DNA of 64,000 nucleotides, from assembly GCA_038277395.1 (NCBI GenBank), contig CM076196.1, positions 95,982,385 to 96,046,384 of the forward strand, given 5' to 3'. Below, piece by piece: positions 11,455 to 21,725 of the stretch (the stretch's first letter is position 1; the number at the start of each line of letters is the position of its first letter). The notes under the pieces were generated by a model. It was given only the letters and a program-made list of their open reading frames with translations, was not told the DNA's origin and searched no databases. Made by a program: the position numbers and the translations under genes. Origin of the DNA: Dryocosmus kuriphilus. Taxonomy: Eukaryota; Arthropoda; Insecta; Hymenoptera; Cynipidae.

Positions 11455-14312
11455 CAGGGATTCTTCAGTGCTAGCATCTGATGGTACATCACGCATCACT
11501 TCCGGTAACTGTGTAATCGCTGGAATATCGCTATTAGAAATAATTCTCATGGCAGGGTCAGAGGTGGTCTACTTATTACATATAATACTAAATTCTATGC
11601 AATTCAAGAAATATCGATTTCACCCAATTACATTTTTCTCAAAGTTCAATCTCAATTAGATTGTTTCATACTCGGTTTAGTATATATTCCTCCTCTAGAG
11701 GACTTCAGCGATTACGTAGAGAATCTTAATTCCGTATTATGCCGAATCTCAATTTTTCCCCTGATTTGCCAATCGCTATGGGTGGGGATTTCAACTGTAA
11801 GGTAGCTGATTTGAACCAATTTCACCCTGAAGCTTTTTATCGCACTAACACCTTTTATTCAGAAAGATCATCTAGGGATAAATTTTTCAATTCTAGGGGG
11901 AAACGATTTGTGAATTGTATGGAAGTTAATGAACTTATTCTCCTAAACGGCCGCTCTCCTAGCGACTCCCCTGCAAATTTCACATTTATGGGTCCCCAAG
12001 ATACAAGTGTAATAGATCTTGTGTAGTGCTCTATGAAAGGCCTCCACCTCTCTTTTCTGATTTACATGTCTTACGTCTAGCTTCCCTCTCAGACCACCTT
12101 CCTGTTGCGCTGTGTGTGAAACTCCCACCTCCACTTCCAGAGAATAGGTACGACGCTCTTGACTTAAACAAGCTGTTCAGCACAATTCTGGAAAGTAGTT
12201 AGTGCATCGCGACCGAAAGTTCACCACCGGGCTTGCATTGATATAGATACTTGGCATAGATATTTAATTAAATGTTATCCATGTCCGAATTTGACACTAC
12301 CATTGACGCCAATTTTTTTTAAATTGACCCATCCCATATTGGATGGCTCTATTACTATAGACGAAATTATTAAATGTTTAAAAAACTGTAAGAATGGAAA
12401 GGCCCCCGGCTTTGACGGAATCAGCTATGGTTTTTATAAAAATCTACCGCAGAATTGGGTCTTATATATGATGCATCTTTTTAACAAGATTATGGACACG
12501 GAGAAAACCCCTATAGAATGGGATAATTTAACAACTACTATGATTTTCAAAAAGGGTAATTCTGAGGACCCCGATAATTACAGGCCCATCACTCTTGTTA
12601 ATTGCATCGCGAAAATTTTTACCCAAGTTATTTGTGATAGATGGTCTTATGGGCAACTGAACTGAACTTAATCCCCGAATCACAGTCGGGCTTCAGAAGG
12701 GGGAGGAGTTGTCTTGATAACTTGTTCATGCTGGCATCCATCATTCAAATACATTTGAGAAACCCAGGAGCAGTGGTGTATCCGACTTTCGCCGACTTTA
12801 AGGGGGCTTTTCATTCGTTTCGCATCACTTATTGTGGGGAAAACTTCACTCTTTGGGTCTTAGTACTAAAATAATTAATATTCTAAAAAAATTTTATGCT
12901 TCTGCGACAACTTGTATCAAGACGGACAAGGGATCAACCAAATTTGTGAAGGTTACGCAGGGCGTCCTTCAAGGTGAATTCGTAAGCCCATATGAATTCT
13001 TGCTTTTTATCTCCGATAAGGAAAAATATTTTATCCAACAAGGTTGTAGAGGTCTATCCGTGAATTGTTTAGTGGAAATATTGTTGCTTGCATATGCGGA
13101 TGATTATGTTCTCTTTGCAGATACCCCGTTGGAATTAAATACAAAACTGAAAGCTCTTGATTCTTGTTGCAGAGAAAATAATCTTACTGTGAACACGGGA
13201 AAAACTAAAGTTGTAATTTTTACTAAATCTGCGAATTCGTCGAGTAGGAAATTCAAACCTTTTAAATTCGGCGAGTCCCGTATTGAGGTATTTAAACAAT
13301 ATACCTATTTAGGAACCCCTCTTTCTGGTACATGCTCCTTTTTTCCCCAGATGCAAGGAAGTCGGTCAGTACCGCGAACATAGCCTTGGGCTCGATCCTA
13401 AGGACGATCACTCGGTCGGAGCTGATTCGTGGAAAACTTGCATTAGATTATTTCAGAGTCTCTCTGTGAGTACGCTACTGTACGTTTCGCAGGTCTGGAG
13501 TCTGAACCATCTCGAAGTTATTGAGAGAGTACAGCTCTCTTTTTTTAAGAAACTCTTATGCCTGACATCCAATACGCCAAGCTACGCGGTGAGATTGGAA
13601 ACCGGGTCTTTGCATTTATCTCATACGGTCTTGAAAAACATTTTATCTTGGTTAATTAAAATTTCAACAATGGATGATTCACGGTACCCAAGATTGTGTT
13701 TCGAAAGGCTGAGATCACTAGCTGTAAAGAACCCCTACAACAGATTTAGCTGGTTTTCCCAGATTCGGGTTTTTTTCGTTGCCGGTGGTTTGGTGGATAG
13801 ATGGGAGAATCTCACTTTAAACTCCATAAGCTCTGACCAGGAGATGGTTCTTGGGAGCTATAGGTCCTATCTTACGGAACTTGACAGAGAACGTCTCGCC
13901 TTTTCTAGAAGTTTAGTCATTTTTCCGCATCTGCCTATCCAATCCGGCGCACAATCATATTTACTCACGCGAATGCCTCTATTTTATAAAAGAACCTTGG
14001 CACAACTTAGACTATCCAATACATGTACATGTATGCCAAATTTTGATCGACCATAGAAAATATGTTTTCAATATGGAGGATGGATGCAGACTTTGTCACC
14101 TCGATAAGGAGAGCTTGTGCCACATTTTGTCCGATTTTTCGGTGTGTGAGCACTTGTTTGAATCGAAATTTCCTAGAAGCTCTACTGAGATTCATCCCGC
14201 AAATAAATTGTTAGCTGTATTGTCTTCCGTCAATCCTTCTACTATTAGGAAATTTGTTAACTTAATTGTGAAGATTATCAGCGAGAGTTGGAGATCTGTA
14301 GATAGTTCATAA
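11455..14312 (+). pseudogene. LINE ORF2: endonuclease, reverse transcriptase, zinc finger
   Basis: The endonuclease lacks its N-terminal third: coding resumes near GGLLITYNTKFYAI (11,550) and continues to MGGDFNCKVADLNQF, FTFMGPQDTSVIDLV and a frameshifted SDH block near 12,095. The reverse transcriptase spans 12,350-13,330: NGKAPGFDGISY, YRPITLVNCIAKIF, SQSGFRRGRSCLDNL, TQGVLQGEFVSPYEFLLF and LLAYADDYVLFADTP with the catalytic ADD. The C-terminal region (13,466-14,312) ends in a Cys-His cluster DGCRLCHLDKESLCHILSDF. Four or more frameshifts or stops break it. Endonuclease nicks DNA and RT copies the RNA at the nick. Confidence 0.85.
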
Positions 14313-14768
14313 TAATTTTTGCCTAGTTCTAAAGTATGCATCTGGCTATACGCGATCTACGTGTTAAATATCCCTGCGAAGCTATCCTTGTATGTACCGA
14401 ATGGTCTATAGACAAGTGTAAACAAATAAATATATAAATAAATGTCGTGAATTTGTTCAGCTAAATGTTCCTATACGTAACTCCATATCGACCATAAGGG
14501 CCCTTTTCATATGGACGTCCACATATGTGCCTAAAATTTTCAAGTGATTAAAATTAATTATCTTCAAATTTCTAAGTAGGTTACAAAATTATATATTCTA
14601 TCGATTGCTACGTGACCAGTATGGAAGCACAAATAGGACCAATATACACGTTTATTAACAGAAATTACTACAAAAAATCTTTTAATGTACAAGAAATTTT
14701 TTTAAAAAATAATTTTTTAAACGTGAACTTAGCATCAATACCTTTTACTTTCCTGTTCTTTTTTTTTT

Positions 14769-14932
14769 AATCCTCGCCTGAGGGGTTTTCGTGGAATTTT
14801 AAAATAATATGACGCTTTTGACGTGCTTTTTTCCCTGCTTGTACTGCAGCAATTGCAGACTTCAAATCTTCGCTCCTCGATTTTGCTCTTTCTCTCTGTC
14901 TTTTGTATTTTGTAATTTTTGAAGCTGCATTA
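14769..14932 (-). pseudogene. pogo/CENP-B-like transposase, N-terminal psq-type helix-turn-helix (exon 1)
   Basis: The minus strand reads ITKYKRQRERAKSRSEDLKS followed by AIAAVQAGKKARQK, the beginning of the pipsqueak-type helix-turn-helix of pogo-like transposases and derived host proteins. The usual tryptophan before SE(D/E) is missing. The rest of the domain is altered and the frame closes after NPSGED. It lies on the same strand and in the right order to be exon 1 of the protein whose second part is at 9,398-9,759; the 5-kb gap would be an intron filled with a TIR element and a LINE. The donor site is not clear, so the link is an inference. Confidence 0.45.
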
Positions 14933-16620
14933 AGATTTAAAATATGTAAATACTAAATCCACTACTAGCATAATATATTTACACAGACTTAGCAAAAAGA
15001 GAATTAAAAAAATAGGGAGTACTTATTAATAATAAATTATTTTTAGATGAAAACTAATGTGTACGTACTCGCAGTTTGTCAGACTAGAACTTATTGATCA
15101 GTGATCACACACTAATTATTTTCTCCTTATCCTTTATCATAGTGTTGGATTCAAGTTCTAACCTGAATATTAATTGTTTTATTTAACTCAATAATAAATT
15201 TTACAATTAATTTTTTTTTGTGACAAAAATATGGAAATTATACATTTTTTGGACCTGTAGTCATATTTATATTAAAAAAAGAGTATCTGTTTTGAGGGAA
15301 ACATTATCTAATTCTGATATTTTTGATTTAAATGAAGAGATTAACTTTTAAGGTTAGACATTTTATCAACACCATACAATTTCAATAAAGCGTTAAGATT
15401 ATTGCAGTGCCATACAAAAACTGACTTAAACCTTATGAATCTTAGTTAAAAGTAAATTAAAATATTTATGTGAAGATTAAAGCAAATAAAAGTAAAAAAA
15501 ATTGTAATTACGCGCATATGTTTACATTTTACATGACGACTAGCAGACTGATGCTGTTTCTCATCGTCGCTGTATGCCGGTGCGCAGACGCTTATATTTT
15601 TGGCTACTAATCGACCGTTTTAACAACACAACCCTGTGGCCGTTTTAGACAAGTGGAAATAATTACATATTTTCTTTATTTTTAATTAATTTATTCACCA
15701 TTTGACAATAATTTAACACTGACATAACAGCTTTGTGTGCAAACTATAAACGGCCATTAACAAGAATAAAAATAATACTAAGTAAATTACTTAATTTGAT
15801 GCCTAAAGTCCAATCAAGAATGCTTATTCAAGTAGGTCTAAAACTATTATAATGTTTTATTGTTTTACTTTACATATTTGTTACTTGAAATTACCTGCTC
15901 GAAATCTCAGTTCAATTAATAAATATATCTGTACTAAAAATCTATATGATTGTTCCAGATAAGGATTCTTGGTAGCTTTTTTCTAGCTGGCAGCGATTCG
16001 CTACCGCGAAACTTGATCAGTGTAATAAATAATAGTTTTTGTGTAATAGAAAAAATTAAATTGATGCTTTAAACTTTTAGGGAAATAAAATAAGAGAAGA
16101 AAACATTTAGCGGACCTATCATTGTTTTAAAATAATATGGATGTATATATGTGACGCGCGCCGAAGAAAGGGGACTTACTCTAAAAAGTGAGATTTTTCA
16201 GGGCCAGCGGTCGAAGTCGACACGAAAGACGGGATATAGATGAGACGCGGAGATGTAATGGTGAGTGGTGGGAGGTGTTTCACGGGATCTCGAGCTCTCG
16301 AGCAAAAGCCCGATTTCTCGGGTACATAACAACTCAATTATTAGCAATAATAACGCTCGGAAATTTTTTTCGATAATTCCATTGAAAAGAGCAACTCAAA
16401 AACTAGAAAAAATTGTAAAAACCTCGATTTCGATTGTTTCAGAGTAAGCCCCCTTTTTTCGGCTCACGTCACATATGTATGTATATATACTCTCCTTTTT
16501 ACGGATTTGAGGGCCTCCGTTCCCTGTACGTGACTTTACACCAATTGTACATTCTTGCTTTACAGAATTCTTACACTTCAATCTTAACCTATCTTACTTA
16601 CTACTTAATACTATTGTTCA
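14933..16620. other. AT-rich interval without recognisable genes
   Basis: No ORF of note. It includes an AAAACGGCC-type stretch in both orientations at about 15,637 and 15,746, matching the edge motif at 3,512, and a moderately GC-rich patch at 16,150-16,340. No RNA gene or transposon end could be fixed. Confidence 0.4.
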
Positions 16621-16639
16621 CAATATCAACTTAGAACTA

Positions 16640-18400
16640 TGCGCTTATTGATGCCTCCAGGGGCTTCCGTTTCTTTTCGCCTTTACCTCTTCAAAACTCA
16701 TTCTTTGTTCGCAACTCTATATCTTCATTTCCTTTAATTGGAGTCCCTTTTTGGCTTTATCCTATCCCCTGAACACTACCCTTTCTCTTAGTTCTTCCAA
16801 CTTTTTCATCCTCTTCTCACCTTGTCCCTTCTCATCCAAAGTCCATCTTATCTTGTCACTCATGCCCTTCCCTCCCGTTTCGTCCTCTGTGCATCTATCT
16901 AACACGTGCTTCCATGTCTCTAGTTCGTACCCACACACTCTGCTCTTCATCCAACCAATATCTACGTCCCCTCATACCTTCTCCCCATTCTAAACCTCAT
17001 CACTCTATTCCACTTGCTCCTCTTTTTCACCCTTTTCAGATACTTTGGCTCTACTTCGCTCTTTACTACCCTATACCATATAATATATCTTGATCTTACG
17101 ATTTTTCTCCATCTCTCTTCTTCCTGCTTTACCATCAAGCCTGCTCTACCTGCTGTGAGTTTTTATTTACCTCCTTTAACCGGCATTCTCTTCTCTTCTC
17201 ATCTGCTTTCTGCCCTCCTTCCATCTCGGTCGCTTCGTGTTACCCCTCTCCTGTTTAATTTGGATTTCCCTCAGACATGTTTAAACTACTTACTTTCCTC
17301 CCCTCTTTTTCGCTTTTCTTGAAAGTTTCACGCTCAGTATAGCAGTATACCCAGTATATCATTTCCTTACCCTTCCTGTCTAGTTTCTTCTCTCAGTCTG
17401 CTAACAAAATACTAAATTGAAGCGGACTGAGTAGGCAACCTTGCCTTACTCCTTTTCCTGTCCAGAACGCCTTTCCTTTTTGTGCTCCTACTCTCACATT
17501 TTTTTTTGGTTTCCACGAAAATTTCCTTAGTCCTTTCGACTAGCCCTTTGTCCCTCCCCCCTCTTCCAAGGTTTTCCAGAGCAGCTTCCTGTTAACAGAA
17601 TCAAACGCTGCCTTAAAATCCACAAACAGAGCTATCATCTTCCCCTTCTTCCTTCCTGCATTCCTATTCACCAGGTAATTAAGTACGTATACATTGTCAT
17701 TAGTGCCCATCCCTTTCCTGAAACCCGTCTGGTTATATGGAATAATCTCTTGATCATCCATCTGTCTTTCTAACCTCATCTTTATTATTTCTGCATAAAT
17801 TTTGAATCCTACCGACATAATTGTGATTCCTCTGTACTCCTTTTTTTTACCCTCCCCTTTCTTAATTAATGGTACTACCAAACCTGTCCGCCATTCTTTT
17901 GGTCACCCTTCTACTTCCCAGACCTTATTGCATATTCTGCACATCTCTTCCTGTACCCCATCTCCTCCATACTTCAAAGCCTCCTTCTTTATGCCGCTGT
18001 CTTCTTCTTCTTCTATATACACAAGCCACGTCCACTCTTTCTCTTCCAAACTTTGTTCTCCTAACCATTGTACTCTCCATATCTGCCTCTCTCTGTTCCC
18101 CTTTCTCCTCTATTACCAATTCTTTCCTCACCCCTGAGACCATGCCTCCCATTCTCTTTCCCATCTCCTGTTCCTTTCTTGTTTCTTACATTATCCATAT
18201 GTACCCTTTTGGTAAATTTCTTTCAAGAACCTTACATGTCTTCTCATTACCCGTGTCTCGCTCATCATTATTACGTCCCATTTATGTAACTCATCCCAGA
18301 ACCGTCTGTCTTCATTTCTTAACTCTGAGACATTCAAAAACGCCACTTATACCCCCTTTGCACCTTCTCTTTCCCATCTCCCCGCCTTCACCCTCTTATC
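16640..18400 (-). pseudogene. LINE ORF2: endonuclease start, RT, zinc-finger end
   Basis: Minus-strand blocks in order: FLNVSELRNEDRRFWDELHK then WDVIMMSETRV (endonuclease N-terminus, about 18,340-18,240); RMGGMVSGVRKELVIEEKG (18,160-18,105); then without the rest of the endonuclease the RT starts with GWPKEWRTGLVVPLIKKGEG across a frameshift, followed by EYRGITIMSVGFKIYAEIIK, PYNQTGFRKGMGTNDNVYVL and IALFVDFKAAFDSVNRKLLW (17,881-17,540), and a GKGVRQGC-like block near 17,440. The YADD region is lost. The tail SRVCGYELETWKHVLDRC (about 16,945-16,890) is a Cys-His finger. Not functional. Confidence 0.8.
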
Positions 18401-18559
18401 TCGTTCATAAACCTCGTCGCTTCCACTCTGTTCTTAGTCACATCTACTTCCCTTCTTCCTTGTGACCATTCTCCTGCTTTCAACTATTCTCTCTCATCGT
18501 CCCATCTCAACACTGTTTCATTCACCCAAAATATGTCTCCCAATCCTTACCCCCTACTC

Positions 18560-19200
18560 TCTCTCTCCTCCTCTCCTCTTTCTTTTCTTACCCTGAGCAC
18601 CTTGTTTTTCGCCATCACCTCTCTCTTCTCCACGTCACTTCCCAGTTTGACCACGTACTCGTTTTTTTTCTCTTTCCTCCCCCTCCATCTTCCTTTCTAG
18701 TCCGCTTAATCTATGTCTCATTCTCTCATTCTCCTCTCTCAAGTTCACATCTCCCTTTTTCCCGTCCCATCTCTCTCGATCTTCACGATTCTCTTTGCGT
18801 TCACACCTGCATTCTCTCTTCCAACTGACTTATTTCCTTTCTCCTCTCTTCCTCACTTAGTCTCTGTCTATTCTCTATATTCTCTAATTTTCTGTAGACC
18901 TTCTCTTCCTTCTCTTTCCAGCGAGCCCACTTCTCCCATTTCTCTTTCACTTTCAGGATCACCTCCTCTGTCCCCTTCCACTGTTTCTTTACCACCGCAA
19001 GCCCTCTACACGTTTCCTCTCTTAGTTCTCTAATCAACATTTTTATGGTGTTATCCCCACCTGTCATATACCTCTCTGTCGGTGTCTTTGTCTTGCTTCT
19101 CTTTGTATCCTTATCCTCTATCCCTTTTATTATCCTCCGATTTTTCTGTTTCTGAGTCAGTCCCTTTTATTCTCTAAACGCCACCTCGCTAACATATCTC
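18560..19200 (-). pseudogene. LINE ORF1, coiled-coil region
   Basis: The stretch 19,067-18,801 is open for 88 codons and reads TGGDNTIKMLIRELREETCR, then WKEKEEKVYRKLENIENRQR, a long charged helix. Decayed Glu/Arg-rich reading continues to about 18,560. Position upstream of the endonuclease and composition fit the ORF1 protein of this LINE group. No conserved fold beyond the coil is visible. Confidence 0.55.
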
Positions 19201-19470
19201 TCGACCCCGCATTACTCGTTCTCCTGAGTCCTTCAAGGTTTGTCGGTCTGCCTTTTCTGTTAGGCTTGAATCCTCTACGACGCGCATCATATAACGTTTC
19301 ACCCAGCCCACCTTTTCGCGGCGTCTCGAACCTCTTTCCCTCGTCACTACTTGTGACTATGCCCTCTGGAATATTACCCTGCTAGTCTCGCACTTTACCC
19401 ACTGAACAGTCTTGTCCCGCGCCAATTTTCACCCACTTACTCCCCCCCCCCCCCCACAAGCCACCCCCTC

Positions 19471-20312
19471 ACCAACCTTTCGCACTATTTTCTCTTAAAA
19501 AGCAGTAATAATTACTATAAAAAGAACCTTGCCTCACCATTTGTCTTCCAAATCCCGTATACTACTACTTTTACTCTTTTTTCTCCTTTCTCTTACCTAA
19601 GGACCCTTCCACTCACTCACTCTTAACCTTTACCTCTCAACGCTTTACTCACCACTCTTTTTCACGCCAAAAAATCCTTATTCACTTCACGAAAGCCAAG
19701 AAGATCGCGTTATTATCAAACGCGTATTGTCACTATAGGCGCTGGTAACGGAAGGGTGTCTTTAAATAATAAACATAAGTTTGACAATATAATAATAAAA
19801 AAAAATAATACGAAATGATTAAATTATTATTGTTATTATTTGGTACCAAAAATCTAACTCCAACAAAAAATACCTTCTACGTATTGGACCATTCTAACTC
19901 TGAGAGAAAGTTTAGATAATAAATTATTATATGACAGGAATGCTAAATGATTCTTTCTCTACTTTTATTTCTGTAAATCATGAATTAATTACCTATATTG
20001 ATAAACACTTAAAGAGCGAATGCGACGTTGCTAAATATTAAAACGCGATACAACAACTAAGAACTTTTTGCATTTTTTAATAGTAATACTGTACAAGAGA
20101 TTAAAAAAATTGTCTTCATAAATTGCTTCACAACTTTAAAATTAAACAATTTTATCTAAGATTCTTATCTCAGTCATTCTGATCAGTGTTAATCGGAGAT
20201 TCCGTTTTACCATCTGCTGACTAGACATCTACTGTACCTACCCAATTGACTAATTAAACTTTAGAAAATATTTTAAGTCTCTACTATAAGATGGAAACAG
20301 TATGTCAGTAAA
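19471..20312. other. AT-rich interval, nothing recognised
   Basis: No coding potential. A segment at 20,150-20,215 (tctaagattctta...attctgatcagt) is repeated at 20,466-20,515, next to the two SINE-like pieces. Confidence 0.4.
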
Positions 20313-20423
20313 AAATTAAATAAACTTCACTGTGGAAAATAGAATGCGTTTCAACTCCGTGGGGATTCTAAGCCAGGACCTTTCGTTTGTCGGACGAATT
20401 CTCTGCCAACTCAGCTACGGAGA
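20313..20423 (-). repeat. tRNA-derived SINE-like copy 1
   Basis: On the minus strand this begins CTCCGTAGCTGAGTTGGCAG, a good pol III A-box context, continues through an anticodon-arm-like TTCGT...ACGAA stem and a degenerate B-box (GGTCCTGGCTTAGAATCC), and ends CCACGGAG so that the outer 6 bases pair. That is a tRNA shape with poor loops (no T before the anticodon, altered B-box), so it is not a working tRNA. A non-tRNA tail continues to about 20,313. Confidence 0.55.
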
Positions 20424-20517
20424 AGTATAGCCAACCTTTTCTCACAGAAATACATGCACAATTATACAATTTTTATCTAAGATTCTCATTTTAGTTATTC
20501 TGATCAGTTCTATCCGA

Positions 20518-20603
20518 AGATTTGTCCGGCAAACGAAATGTCATGGATTCAGATCCCAGCAGAGTTGAAAAGCGTTCCTTTTTCAACAGAGAATTTTATT
20601 TAA
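20518..20603 (+). repeat. tRNA-derived SINE-like copy 2, 5'-truncated
   Basis: Plus strand matches copy 1 from the anticodon arm onward (TTTGTCCGGCAAACGAAATG, then GGATTCAGATCCCAGCAGAG) and shares its tail ending in 'ttttatttaa'. The A-box is missing. The two copies face each other about 95 bp apart. Confidence 0.5.
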
Positions 20604-20689
20604 CTTTAACATTCTGCTTAAACAAATATAGTACTCTTCTGAGAAAATTTTTTTAAATATACTAGAAGCGAGACTACAAGTGCCATGCT

Positions 20690-21115
20690 CGATCCTCGTT
20701 AACTGTTTTCAGTTTTTTTTTTTTCGATTCAAACTGAACGCATCAAAAGCCGATTCGGACAGTTCGAAATTCTTTCGAATCGACTTTCTACGCGCTTATT
20801 CAGTTCGAATTTGATTCAATTCGAACTGCCTGAAAGTCTTTCGAATGGACATTCGACGCGCTCAGTCGGTTCGAATTTGGTTCAATTTGAACTGAGCAGT
20901 TCGAAAGTCTTTCGAATCGCCTTTCGAATCGACTTTCGACGCGCTCAGTCCTTCCATTTAAATTTCGATTCGAGCTGATTATATATAGTTCTCCTCGTAT
21001 CACTGATATACAACGCTGTATACGCAGTCTTCACTGTACAATTAATTTATTAGCAACTCCTTAAATGAAAATTTCGGTCAAGTATATACACTAATTATCT
21101 GAATCTTAAAAATGA
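20690..21115. repeat. left arm of a long inverted pair with TTCGAA-rich minisatellite
   Basis: 20,740-20,960 is a minisatellite of ttcgaat, cagttcgaa and 'actttcgacgcgctcagt' units. The part 21,050-21,110 (tgaaaatttcggtcaag...aattatctgaatct) and the minisatellite both recur inverted at 29,520-30,040. Any protein read through it is only repeat translation. Confidence 0.65.
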
Positions 21116-21246
21116 GAATTGTTAAAATTGATTTATAAAATTAAGGAAAATATGCCCATTATTATGTGTAACTAATTTTGGAAGGAAATCACTTTATTTT
21201 ATTTTAATTCGTATGAGAGCGTTTCCATTTTAGGTAACGTTTTTGT

Positions 21247-21247
<1 letters not shown>

Positions 21248-21289
<42 letters not shown>
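21248..21289. repeat. poly(C) run of 42
   Basis: An uninterrupted C42 in an otherwise AT-rich stretch, with a second C run of about 11 near 21,353. Length in the assembly may not be exact. Confidence 0.9.
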
Positions 21290-21725
21290 ATACAATTAGC
21301 GCTTTTTCTATAGTAAGAGTATGTTCAACATGGACGTAACAAAATTCTGGCACCCCCCCCCCCTCTTTTTTATTCAGTATGTATGAAATAATTGATACAG
21401 ATCATAATTTCATAAAGAATAAAGATCTATGTTTGTAAAAAAATTTGTATTGTTTTAAAGAAAATTTAATTTAATGAATAGCGGGAACACAATGCTGGAT
21501 TTACGAAAGTTAAAAATGCATCTCAACGATTTTCATAAAACTTGTACGGCTTATTGCGCGTACAACAAGAAAAAAACGTCTAAAATATTTTACTTGAATT
21601 TTGTTTTGAATCGTGATCGTTACCGCAATTTAATTTTTTTTCTATTTTTTAAAATTATCTGTGTAAAAAAATTAAAATATTTTCATAATACTTTTTACAA
21701 TTTGGCTTCGATTTAATTAAATTAA

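Larger units (their letters stand above)
10219..14439 (+). mobile_element. LINE (non-LTR retrotransposon) with perfect 14-bp target duplication
   Basis: AAATGTCGTGAATT is found at 10,205-10,218 and again at 14,440-14,453, immediately around the element. Inside are a 5' leader, ORF1 (10,508-11,443) and a broken ORF2 with endonuclease and reverse transcriptase. The 3' end is a short (ATAA)-type A-rich repeat 'aaataaatatataaata' typical of LINE tails. The perfect target copies imply a fairly recent insertion, yet ORF2 has many lesions, which suggests it was mobilised in trans or that coding decay is fast. Confidence 0.9.
9984..14526. mobile_element. small TIR element (MITE) split by a LINE
   Basis: Left end at 9,984 reads ATATGGACCTCCATATGAAA then AGGGCCCTTATGGTCGA; the right end (14,490-14,526) is its complement with two or three changes. 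Removing the LINE and one 14-bp target copy leaves an element of about 310 bp. A third, partial copy in the same family lies at 35,425-35,570. No coding capacity. It sits between the two pogo-like exons. Confidence 0.7.
16625..19470 (-). mobile_element. second LINE, EN/RT type, internally deleted
   Basis: The plus strand is strikingly pyrimidine-rich because the coding strand (minus) is rich in Lys, Glu and Arg codons. In minus-strand order there are a coiled-coil ORF1 region (about 19,200-18,560), the start of an endonuclease, a deletion joining it to the reverse transcriptase, and a zinc-finger tail ending near 16,625 with 'ggaggcatcaataagcgc'. The style of the tail resembles LINEs of ants and wasps. 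No clear target duplication was found. A C14 run at 19,442-19,455 lies at its 5' edge. Confidence 0.8.

Noticed and set aside
16751..19033. Several plus-strand open frames (for example 17,869-18,465, 198 codons) rich in Ser, Leu and Pro
   Set aside because: They are the complement of Lys/Glu/Arg-rich LINE coding sequence on the minus strand; composition and position explain them fully.
20354..20423. Possible functional tRNA gene
   Set aside because: B-box is degenerate, the base before the anticodon is not T, and it is followed by a SINE-like tail shared with a truncated copy.
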